From: Lytechinus variegatus
Lineage: Eukaryota; Echinodermata; Echinoidea; Temnopleuroida; Toxopneustidae
Assembly: GCF_018143015.1 (NCBI RefSeq)
Contig: NC_054740.1
Span: forward strand, 52,138,779-52,202,778
Direction: 5' to 3'
Length of the DNA: 64,000 nt
A program made the translations under genes and the position numbers. The notes beneath the pieces were generated by a model. It did no database searches, had not been told where the DNA came from, and saw only the letters and a program-made list of their open reading frames with translations. Numbering within the stretch: position 1 is the first letter of the stretch; the number at the start of each line of letters is the position of its first letter. This document shows positions 1 through 11,000 of this stretch, one piece after another.

Positions 1-803
1 AAGAAGTCTTGTCAATAGCGGGATTTGACGGTCATTAATGTGGTGAAACCGGAGCCGGAAAATGGGTCCGGAACGGCCAATGGAACGGCATTTGGAACCC
101 ATTTAAAAATAAACATTACCCAAAGTATAGAAAATCTAAGTAGTAATAATATTTTGAAATCTTCACAATATTCATATCTATAATTCCTAAGATTAATTTT
201 AATAAACTGTTCTATAATTTCACAACTGATTAATAAACATGATTGGTCCTTAAAGTGTTTTACATGTAACAAGAAAATTAACCTTTCCTTATTTATAGCA
301 TTTGCTTTAATTAGATATTTTCCTATTTCAGAGAGTCAAAGTTAATAAAATCTGTGTCCTGGAAGAATTAAACTTCTTCGTCACAATTAATCATATAAAA
401 AGTAGTCTTGTACACATCATGAACATGAGATTTATTAAAGTGGAGATAGTTTATAATACTCTTTTCTTTGTATATAAATTTGATGGTCCTTTAATGACTT
501 TGACTTTCTAAATGACACAAACGAAAATACAAAAAATGAAAAGTAATCAAAATCATTTCTACTTACAGTTTGATGTCTGTGACCGTGAAAGGCAGGAAAT
601 AATCAGGACGGCCTCATTTGTCAGCAGTGAAGTTCTTGATGCTTTGAAAAGGAAAATTTGCCCTAAATTCAAGTCTAAAAATTTAAATTTTCCAACAGCA
701 TTTCTGAACCAATATTGACTCCTCGGTCCTCCCTGTTTTGCTTCTGAGCCAGATATAGTGAAGCCTAAGGTGCTTTGTAATACTCCGTTCACTATGTCGT
801 CCG
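1..803. other. AT-rich DNA, no gene recognised
   Basis: Non-coding AT-rich sequence. The longest open frames (about 86-97 codons) are overlapping, of biased composition, and have no recognisable motif, so none is annotated. I see no repeat here that I can name. Confidence 0.5.
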
Positions 804-1020
804 ATCCTTTATTTATTTTTTTTTTATTATTTTTTTTTAAAAACAATTTCACACCTAGTTACCAATAATGCATATAGCATTTCCATTTTATTTGAAAGCA
901 GGATAAAAGAGCATTGCAGATTAAATACCTTGCTCACGGGCATAGGTGCTGCAGCCGGGGATCGAACCCCGGACTCTTTCATGTAAAGCCAGGCGCCTTA
1001 GACCACTCGGCCACGGCACC
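804..1020 (-). mobile_element. tRNA-derived SINE
   Basis: Read on the minus strand, 1020 to 945 resembles a tRNA-Leu/Ser 5' half with an A box (TGGCCGAGTGG) and a perfect B box (GGTTCGATCC), then a body containing GCCCGTGAGCAAGG, and an A-rich stretch (the T-rich run at about 806-840 on plus). The anticodon arm is degenerate and the acceptor stem pairs only partly, so this is a retroposed tRNA-like head and not a working tRNA. The family is not identified and no clean target duplication is visible. Confidence 0.6.
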
Positions 1021-2882
1021 TCCTTAATGAACCACACGATCATTACGATAACCCTTTCGTATCTGATCGCGAAAATTTGTATTTATTTATTTGAACATAT
1101 TTAGACAGGCACAAAAGATCAGCATAAAACTGTTTCTCATCAATGACCTGCTGAAAACATTGAGAACAACCAAAATTATCTTATCATGTTTGAAAATAAA
1201 GTCAAAATCTGAGTCAAAGATAACAATGCTTCGTAACATAAATAAACAATATTTTACCTAAATGATAATATGAATGAAACTGAAATATTCAAGTTATCAA
1301 AAGGGAACAGTTACTAATTATGAAACTACTAATAGTATAATTTATTTACGGATAAAATGAACTCTAAAATGAGAGCAATGAATTACATTATGCTTATGGC
1401 GTTGAGTGAAACGATGACAAAAAGGTATCAACGTGTGTCTAACACTATAAGATATCAGAGGGCTAAGATCATTACAATGATAAGAATGTGACATCAATAT
1501 AAAAGAGGAATTAGGGAATTGTGTATTTTGAACCATTCAAAAAAAGTTCTACGGTTAATACGATTGCCACGACCGATATGATACGACCCGATACGATCCA
1601 CTACGATTACTCCACGATTAAAACCACCTTTTCAATATTAGGCAACCCATCCTATGCAAAAAAAAATGTGCGATGGAGCACAGTCCCATGCCTTCATTCT
1701 GCAGGGGATACTCATAGTGTAGGGAGAAGGTTGAATACTCAACAATCATGTTGTGGTTATTGAATTCTAAAACTTAACCAAGGTTATGATTTTGAATTTT
1801 CAAAGAATGATTTTGTATAAAACCACCAAGTAGGCCTATCGGAAAATAGCTGAACAAAATTTCATGCCGTTAGATGAAGGTCAGAGGTCATTTTGAGGTC
1901 AATAAACTTATATTAACTTGATTAGCTTTACCAAAAGTAAAGATTATTAATGTTCAAAGGTAATAAATTGTTAGTCTATATATTAGGTTGAAGTGGTATA
2001 TAAGTATTAACAGGTATCGGATTCGGAATATTTGTTGAGTATACTTTAAGGTTACTGGGTCTAGGTAAATGGTCATTTTAGATAAAAACTAAACTTGGAT
2101 CAGAATGATATTTTGTTCATTATTTTAAGAATACTTACAATCAAATGAAACTTGTACGAGATTGCTGTTTGGTACCAATATATAATGACAATGTTAATCA
2201 TATTGTGAAGCACTTGTAGTTCGAATTCTTTTTTTTTCCTCAGTCAAGATAATGTATGGGCCACAGGTAAGAAACGAATAATTGGAAGAAAAAATACATA
2301 TCAAGACGATAACTCCCGGGAGGAGGGAAGTAACAGAAGAATGAGATTAAATGTGAAGTCACAATAATGTATTATATGTATGTAGGTAGGTATTTAAAAC
2401 AATGTACCATAGAGCAAGAATTGTACATTGTCAGGTTTCAGCCAAGAACTTCAACAAAAGACAATTATAGGTCACTAAAATATACTTGTAAACAGCTATA
2501 CATTTCCCTTTTTATTCAGTGACTTATCTTATGGAACATTATACATTATATCACGTTGAACACATTACATCCAATCAATCCAATATTACACATCACATAT
2601 TAAATTGGTTGTACACCGAATATCAAGTTAATTGCATATCAGATCAGTCAGGTATCCCATCCAAATAACAAATATCAAATTGATCAATGTATAGAAAAAT
2701 AACAAGGATAAAATTAATCAAATTTCACTATATTCAATTGTCAAAGATTAATAATGCCTACTTGCATAGAGTTCGGTCATGATGTCCAAGATAACGTGGT
2801 CTTGAAGAACGAAAGGTTGACCTTCCGGTTTGAAAGACTGGCTCATGCAGGAGTGAGCGACTGTCAATGTCGGTTTCCAAAC
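1021..2882. other. AT-rich intergenic DNA
   Basis: No convincing coding region, RNA gene or named repeat. A short patch at about 1556-1615 repeats the hexamer TACGAT/GATACG at irregular spacing. Open frames up to 80 codons are considered chance. Confidence 0.5.
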
Positions 2883-3444
2883 TTAAAGGTCAAGTCCAAC
2901 CCAGAAAAATGTGGATTTGAATTAATAGAGGAAATCAAACTAGCATAATGCTGAAAATTTCATCAAAATCGGATTTAAAATAAGAAAGTTATGATATTAT
3001 AAAGCTCCGCTTATTTCCCACAAAACAGTCACGGTTTATACACGTACACACATCTCAGTGACATGCAAATGAGTCTTACTATTCCTTTTGTTTTTTTATT
3101 GTTTGAATTATACAATATTTCATGTTTGGTAGATTTGACAATGAGGGCCAACTTGACTGAATCATAATGCTAATTCCACATGTCAGGTAGAATTAATCTT
3201 TGTTTCACTTGATAATGAGGAGCCTATTTCATGTATTCATCTAATCATGTAAAATACAAAAGAAATAGTGAGTGGATGACAGCATCAGTTTCCCATTTGC
3301 ATACCGACCAGGATGTGCACATAACCTTTTTTGTGAAATTAAGCGAAACTTAAAAATGACGTAATTTTTTCAGCGTTCAATGCTTGTTGAATTTTTATCT
3401 CTTTATTCAAATCAACTTTTTGTTGATGTAAACTTGTCCTTTAA
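2883..3444. mobile_element. TTAA-flanked foldback MITE (family A)
   Basis: A 560-bp element bounded by TTAA on both sides (2883-2886 and 3441-3444). The ends are AGGTCAAGTCC on the left and the inverted CTTGTCCT on the right. The two halves are imperfect inverted copies sharing the CTGAAAATTTCATCAAAATC block. TTAA targets and AGG termini are typical of piggyBac-type non-autonomous elements; that assignment is inference. Related copies: 18425, 20787, 62783. Confidence 0.75.
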
Positions 3445-3505
3445 ACGGCAACATGGATCATGATTGAGACGTGGATATGATAGGAAACGAAGTGTGTGTT
3501 CAATG

Positions 3506-4483
3506 TATGGAAGCTTAAAAGTGCCACCGAGATGTTGAGATAATTATCTTGGGAAGTCGACATCTTGATAGCAAAAGATCAGATGACGAGTTCTTGGATC
3601 TCATCATGTTGACATCTTGTAAAAGAGATGGTGAGATGACAAGATACCGGATCTCATCATGTCAACATCTTTTAGAAGAGATGATGAGATGACAAGATCC
3701 CGGATCTCATCATGTCAACATCTTTTAGAAGAGATGACAAGATCCCGGATCTCATCATATCAACATCTTCATGATCTTGTAGAAGAGATGATGAGATGAC
3801 AAGATCCCGGATCTCATCATGTCAACATCTTGTAGAATAGATGATCAGATGACAAGATCCAGGATCTCATCATGTCAACATCTTTTAGAAGAGATGACAA
3901 GATCCCGGATCTCGTCATGTCGACATCTTTTAGAAGAAATGGTCAGATGACAAGATCTTCGATCCATGATCATGTCATCTAATCATCTCTTCTTAAATAT
4001 GTAGACATGACGAGTTACGAGATCATGCATGACATCTGATCATCTCTTCCACTGGATGTAGACATGACGAGATCCAACATCTTGTCATCTGATCATCTCT
4101 TCTACAAGATGTCAACATGATGAGATCCGGGATCTTGTCATCTGATCATCTCTTCTACAAGATGTCAACATGATGAGATCCGGTATCTTGTCATCTCATC
4201 ATCTCTTCTACAAGATGTCAACATGATGAGATCCGGGATCTTGTCATCTCATCATCTCTTCTACAAGATGTCAACATGATGAGATCCGGGATCTTGTCAT
4301 CTCATCATCTCTTCTACAAGATGTCAACATGATGAGATCCGGGATCTTGTCATCTCATCATCTCTTCTTAAAGATGTCGACATGATGAGATCCGGGATCT
4401 CGTCATCTTATATTTTGCTATCAAGATGTCGGCTTCCCGAGATAATTATCTCAACATCTCAGTGGCACTTTTAAGCTTCCATA
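3506..4483. repeat. 978-bp giant hairpin of ~54-bp repeats
   Basis: Terminal inverted sequences TATGGAAGCTTAAAAGTG and CACTTTTAAGCTTCCATA enclose two arms of tandem ~54-bp units rich in GATC/GATGAG. The left arm (to about 3990) reads GATCCCGGATCTCATCATG and the right arm carries the inverted form. A 6-bp direct repeat TCAATG flanks both ends (3500-3505, 4484-4489), so the whole was probably inserted as a transposon. No protein is encoded. Confidence 0.8.
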
Positions 4484-4899
4484 TCAATGTCCTCTATTCC
4501 CGGTCGTATAAAAGCAAACGTCTTTCAAATCATGATTCGAATAAACATTTGTAGGTCGATTTTCTAACTTAAACAGCAACATGTATCATGAGTGAAAACT
4601 CAATTCCAAAACACCGAACACAAACACGATCAGCGGTGCACCGTTTAGTGTCGAAAATATGTAAAGTGTATTATGTCGATCGTCTTTGAATTTCCCGCTT
4701 TCGTTAGTGCAGCTAGCTTTAGTGCTCAGTTTGACCCATCACACGAACGGTCAGTTCTGGCCCGGTTCAAGCATTTGGACATTGAACACACATACTTTGT
4801 TTCTGATTATATCCATGTTGCCGTTTAAATTTGGAAACCGACATAATTATACACACAAATTGATTCAAAAGGAAGTAGGAAGAATTTAAGAAAGGGCCT

Positions 4900-6189
4900 C
4901 ACAAAGGCGTCTCTGGTGTCAAGCCAAAAACGAATACGATACGATACTCTTAATAACAAGCTATCTGTAAATAACTACCAATGCTTCTAAAAAGCACTTA
5001 AAAACTTATATATATCTGATATTTTTCTAAGACCACGACTCTGAACAGCAGACTCAGAGAATTTCAATTTAAAATATTACACAATTTACTATACACAAAA
5101 ATATTTATATTTATTTAAAATGACAACAGATGATTTATGTTCATTCTGCAGTAAAGAAGAAGAAACATAATTATGATCATATATTCTTTTCATGTGATAA
5201 AATAAAAACTATATGGAAAGAATGCGGGAACATGCTTCAACTCCCTATCATTACAAATATAGATTTAAAAAGGTGTACACGTAGGCGTAGAAGGGTCAAC
5301 TAAAGGAGCGGCTCAATTATTAAATCACATAATAATCCTCATGAAGTATATGATTTTAAAAAATAGTAGAAACACAAAAGATCCACCGACCCTTAACCAT
5401 ATTAAGGAAAAAATACAAGAAGATAGACTTGAAGAAAGAAAACTAGCTGAACAGAGAGGTCTATTAACAAACCATTTCAGAAAATGGGACAAGTTTATTT
5501 TCTAGGGATGCTGGGGCTAAGAAAGTTCAAGCATACAGTTAATTAAACACTCTAAATGCGAGGGAGATGGTCTGGTCCTACGGTCGCACTCCTCTTGGAG
5601 GGGTTCGGGCGGTCTTTTTGGGGTGCATTGTGGTTCCTTGTGGAGTGAAAATTAAAAAATAAATAAAAAATAAATATAATGCTGTTCGCTCCAGAGGGAC
5701 CTATGGCGCGCTCTCGGGGATATGGATCCCGCTTTTGGAGTGACCAGTCTCTTATCTCTCTCTGAGAGGGGTGTGTTTGGGGGCCGGGCAGGCTCTTTTG
5801 CATTTGGAGTGAAGATTCAGGTGCACAAGTTAGATCATGCTTGTGGCTCAGAATGTAGACTGAAATGGAGGGTAGCTGGGGCTGAGGGTAGGGAAGCAGG
5901 CCGCGCTTCCTGGGCTTGGATGGGATGTGGGGGGGGGGGCAGTTGGGATGGGAGGGCTTTTTACTTCGTTTAATCATTCAGTTCAATTGCGTCGCTATAA
6001 ATTCTTTTGTTATATCTATGTTGTTCTTGATGACTCGAATGTTATATTCTGTATTTTTTTTTGTGTGTACAATTCTTTTTTGTATTATGAATAATTATTT
6101 ATTTGATTTTGTGAACAGTGTTTTGTGAATATAATATTGTATGTATGATTTTCAACTGAATGATTCAATAAATACTACTTCTAAAAAAA
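4900..6189 (+). mobile_element. L1/Tx1-like LINE 3' fragment, decayed
   Basis: In shifting frames, 5050-5506 reads as the C-terminal part of an L1-type ORF2: a segment like SRLREFQFKILHN, then TTDDLCSFCSKEEET, then HIFFSCDKIKTIWKEC, i.e. the Cys-x2-Cys ... His-x4-Cys pattern of L1 proteins, followed by an acidic/basic tail ending at the stop near 5505. A 3' UTR-like tract follows, ending with AATAAATACTACTTCT and an A run near 6180-6189. Several stops and frameshifts show it is dead. The 5' limit is uncertain. Confidence 0.65.
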
Positions 6190-6437
6190 ATGCTTGCAAT
6201 GTACCAGCCGGGTCTACCAGTAAGAATTCCTTTTACAAGTCTCAGTATTTAAAATGATACAACAGGATATAAATTCTCATACCACAATAATGATAGAAAG
6301 CAGATAGATATTTTACCCACTACAAATTAAAAGTACAAATTAAAAGAAACCAGTGAAAGATTACAATATTCAGAATACATATTTCAAAACGGGATTTGGT
6401 ATCTTTGCTCTATCATCTAATTACATTGGAAGAAAAT

Positions 6438-6965
6438 CCCGGGGGCACTTCCATTGACGAGTGGATACCATGCGCGACCATTGGGTCTCGAAAAGCACCC
6501 GTAACACGTATTTTCCATATACTGAAATGCACCCCTTAACAAGTATTGGCGTGTAAAACCATACCCTTAACAAGTATTGGAAACATAACGTTACTCTTGG
6601 CAAGTATTCCCTGAAACGAACACCTAAACAAGTAAAACGAGTCATGTCACGGGTCCATCGGTCGTCGGTTTTACCTTTACACATCATTTGGTTTCCTACT
6701 GCCCCACCTTCCACAACTCTCGTAGTGTTGGGGAAAAAAGACATCCTTTATAAAACATTTTAATTTTTTTTTTATCATCCCCGTAAATTTGACCCTGAAC
6801 ACGTAGCTATCCTAGCGAAATATATACTTTTTTTTCATTATTTTTGTGTTTTTGACACCCTTATCACGTTACGTACGCAAAGTGCCCTATCTTGAAAAAG
6901 ACATCCTTTTTACGTGTTTTCGGTCGCGCATGGTATCCACTCGTCAATGTAAGTGCCCCCCCGGG
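6438..6965. mobile_element. Foldback element with 8-bp TSD (family E)
   Basis: A 528-bp element beginning CCCGGGGGCACTTCC and ending in inverted form (GTGCCCCCCCGGG), with inverted arms of about 60 bp that include the phrase GAGTGGATACCATGCGCG. It is flanked by an exact 8-bp direct repeat AAGAAAAT (6430-6437 and 6966-6973). An 8-bp duplication is the hAT hallmark. There is no transposase. Copies: 19996-20460 (truncated), 22349-22953, 60040-60234 (partial). Confidence 0.8.
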
Positions 6966-6973
6966 AAGAAAAT

Positions 6974-7774
6974 ATATAAAGCATAATTCAACTTAAAACT
7001 TGACTTGTGTGAATGCAGACCAAAATCAAGACAAAGGTCCTATAGCTCTCTCCAAAAGTCAAAGGCACAGTGCTTGCCCAATCTACACAGCAACCCTTCA
7101 CACCATGGGCCTTTTCACACGTGAATCTTGGATCATCATCAATATTGATTGCAATTCGTCTTCAGAATCATTGAACCTTTCACACGCTCACTCGAAAACT
7201 AATTTGAATTCGAATTCCCTAGCGAAGGCGGTATGTTTCCTTGGTGACTTGTCAATCAAAGCACTGCATCGCAAATAAAAACTTCGATGAGTGCAAGGCA
7301 ATTGTATTATCTACGGAAGATCTTATTCAATGAATCCGATTTTGATGAAATTTTTTTAGCATTATGCATGTCTGATTTTCTCTATTTTATTCAAATCAAC
7401 ATTTTTCTCAGACGGACTTGACCTTTAAACTTAAATACCCCATAATCGATGTCAAAGTAATGCTTTGTTATCCATATATAGTGGGATAATTATTTGTTGA
7501 TTTTTTTACTTATTTACTTATCAATTTACGTTAGTATTATGAATATTCAGGCGTGAGGTAGAACAGATCGATAGCAATTCCCATTCAGTGTGATCACTCA
7601 AGCCATTATTTTTTTATCATTATTGATTTCATATTTCATGCTGTGCAAGTTTGTTTTAACTTGTACACACATCCACACACACAACCTCAATCTGTCACGC
7701 ACAACCACTCACTCATGTAAATCCATGAAAAGTATAATGTTGCAACTGGCAAAACAATTATTAAATATGTACAG
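6974..7774. other. Sialyltransferase 3' flank with a half MITE
   Basis: Downstream of the sialyltransferase stop codon on the minus strand. About 7320-7433 is the right half of a family-A MITE (ends CTTGACCTTTAA). No unambiguous polyadenylation signal could be tied to the gene; an AATAAA on the minus strand near 7390 lies inside the MITE half. Nothing else is recognised. Confidence 0.45.
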
Positions 7775-8027
7775 TCATCTGCAACTATTGACAAGACTTA
7801 TTGCTCCGGTTCGGTTTAACCGAAGGAAGGTTTTGTACTCGTTTGGCATGTAATGCGGATTCGTAGTGTAATTTATCTTGCGCTGATCATAGTAATGGTG
7901 ACGAAGAGTCCGGTTATTCGAATCCTGATAAAATGGATAGAATCCGAACATGTGTATCTCGTGGCAGAACTGGGTAGCGGCCGAGTAGATCGCCAAACCG
8001 GTTGACGGAAATCCAACTTTGAATGCT
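7775..8027 (-). CDS. Sialyltransferase exon 4 (motifs S, III, VS, stop)
   Basis: The acceptor is a long pyrimidine tract ending CTCAG at 8028; the exon opens with the single base that completes Lys/Arg codon 275. It encodes residues 276-358: sialylmotif S with its Cys296, the HHYYD motif, the VS box HYMPNE, and a C-terminal ...VNSCR followed by TGA at 7775-7777. The penultimate-region cysteine is conserved near the C-terminus of ST8Sia enzymes. Sequons at N313, N327 and N346. Confidence 0.88.
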
Positions 8028-11000
8028 CTGAGAGGCAAAAGACATACAGAAAATATATTTCAGATTAATAAACTGATTGATCACTTTATAAATTGGTATG
8101 ATGATGACGAGCCCCCGACCTTTCTGTTCTGAGGCGGACGCTATATCACTGAGCCACCGTGCCCGACTTTAATAATAATACTGAAATAAAAATGATAATA
8201 TCAGTCATCATCATCACCCTAATTATGATAAATGACAATACAATGTATTTCAATTTTTTTTTCAATTCTTTTATCTAATTTCCATTCAAAACATAATACA
8301 AAGTAATATAAAGAAATACAAATCAAGTACAATTTTACAGAAGGGCATTCTTACTCCGTAAAACAAACAAACAAAAAAACCCAGTATAATATAGTATTAG
8401 GTTATTGTAGTGAAAACAATGTATTAAGTTATTGTAGTGAAAACAATAACACCGTTGAACATTAAAATACATATGATCATTTGACATGTTGGAAGTGTTG
8501 AAGAATCACAATAAACAATGACATTTCCATACCAGCGAGCCATTTTACTTTATAAATACTCAAATTCGCGATTCTCTACGATAGCAAAGGCTTTATTTTG
8601 CTTCTCATCGATCTTTATTAATCAGTGGCGTACCGTGGGCCACGGCATGGGGGGCACCAGCTAACATTTTGAGTTATACTTAGTGAGCACGATCAGTTGC
8701 CAGGTATACTGACATATAATAGAGACATTTTTAGGGATAAAAAAAAACTAATGTGAGAACGAAGTGCGAGCTGAATTTTTATAATTCAGACCTAAAAAGG
8801 GACATTATAAGCAAATTTTTATAATCATGATACGTACCCTGTCTCGTTTAACGAACAATGCGATCTCGAAGCGCGAGCTGAAATTCTTGTTATATTGGCC
8901 CCAAACGGGCATTTTAAGGTCTGTATTTTAGGAATCCATAAAGAGGAAACATATTTAGTGCGAGTGACAAGCGCTTGCTGATTTTGTTAGAATTACATCT
9001 AAACACATAAAGCACTTTTTGTAGTCATTGTAATAATGGTTATCATACACATCTCACTAATCAAAATTACAAGCGCGAAGCACGAGCTGAAAATTTAGGA
9101 AATTCAGACCTGCATGAAGAGAGGCATTCTAAGGATTGTTTGTAGGAATTCACTAGCCAAATTATGCGAGCGCGAATTGCGAGCTAATATTTTTTGTTAT
9201 TCAGATCAGAAAATGGAACATTTTAAGGACTGATTTTAACAATTCATGAAGAGCAGAAATATCTCACCAATGCACTAATGCAAAATTAAGCACAGACAGG
9301 AAATGTTTATATTACGATCTTAAAATGGGGCAATCACTTTAAGTATGAAAAAAAACATGTCACTACATTAAACAATAATAACTCGAAGTGCGAGAAAATA
9401 TATTTCGGTGTATATTGACTTGAAAACAGTGGCGTAGCTACGGGGGGGGGGGGGGGCTGGGGGGCATGTGCGAGATTTGGTGTGCCCCCCCCGAAAAAAT
9501 TTGGCAGAGCAAAAAAAAGGAAAAAGAAGAAAAGAACAAGTGGAATGCCTCTGGCGGTCTCACCTGCATCACGCGATTCAATATAGCAGCCGTGATGATT
9601 TTGAAAACTACTACAACTCACACAAGATGTTCAGCGATACTTGGTTACTCTTATTTCCACGTTTTATGAACTAGACCAATACACTTACAGAGATATGATG
9701 GTAATTCAACAAATACCCCCAACGTGGCCAAAGTTCATTGACCTTACATGACCTTTGACCTTGATCATGTGACCTGAAACTCGCACAGGATGTTCAGTGA
9801 TACTTCGTTACTCTTATGTCCAAGTTTCACGAGTCAGATCCATAAACTTTCAAAGTTATGATGGTAATTCAACAGATACCTCCATTATGGCCAAAGTTCA
9901 TTGACCTTTGACCTTGGTCATGTGACCTAATATGTGCACAGGATGTTCAGTGATACTTGATTACTCTTATGTCCAAGTTTTATGGACTAGACCAACACAC
10001 TTTCAAAGTTATGATGGTAATTCAACAAATACCCCAATTTGGCCAAAGTTCATTGACCCTAAATGACCTTTGACCTTGATCATGTGACCTAAAAATGGCA
10101 CAGGATGTTCAGTAATACTTGATTACTATTATGCCAAGTTTCATGAATCAGATCCATAAACTTTCAAAGTTATGATGGTAATTCACCAGATACCCCCAAT
10201 TCGGCCAAAGTTCAATGACCCTAAATGACCTTTGACCTTAGTCATGTGACGTGAAACTCATGCAGGATGTTCAGTGATACTTGATTAACCTTATGTATAA
10301 GTTTCATGAACTGATTCTATATATTTTCTAAGTTATGATGACATTTCAAAAACTTAACCTCAGGTTAAGATTTGGTGTGTAAGATTGTGTAAGATTATGC
10401 TAAGAATTACCATTTTCTAAGTAAGAATGTAAAAAAAAATTGTGCGCGCTTCGCGCTCGCATTATTGAAATATATACCGTCTTTGTGGGTATACTGTAAG
10501 CAGTCCTTAACAGGTTCCTTTTCGATAATGCTAGAACAGTTAATAAAAAAAATCGGCTCGGGCTTAGCGTTCGCAGTAACCATCTACTTACATACGAATC
10601 TTGTTCAGGATCACACATAACATTGCCCAGAATATTAAATTTTCAGGACGAAATACATTAAAGTAAAAAAAAATCCTTTTTACAAGGCTTACGAGATTAG
10701 TTCATGTTTATGTTGTTTTATAAGAATAAAAATAACAAGTGACTGATCGGGGAAAATATAAGTGAAGATAATTTCAGGCCCTGTCCCCTATTGGCGAAAG
10801 TCGGATCCGCCCTTGTGACACATACACACACACCGGAAAAATGTTGCCCCCCCCCCTGAAAAAGCAAGGACCCCCCAGTGCTCCCAGAAAAAAAATCCTA
10901 GCTACGCCACTGCTTGAAAACGGGAGGTTTTAGTACAACGGGGTTATAACTCTCGTTTAACAGACAATGCGAGCACCAGGAACAATGAAGACAAAGGCCC

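Noticed and set aside
945..1020. Functional tRNA-Leu/Ser gene on the minus strand
   Set aside because: A and B boxes are good, but the anticodon arm does not pair properly, extra bases separate the T stem from the acceptor stem and an A-rich tail follows; a SINE head explains it better.
3560..4400. CRISPR-like array (regular ~54-bp units)
   Set aside because: Units are contiguous tandem repeats without unique spacers, in two inverted arms, in an animal genome.
5552..5977. 141-codon proline-rich minus-strand frame
   Set aside because: Lies in the 3' UTR-like region of a LINE fragment; composition-driven, with an overlapping open frame on the other strand.
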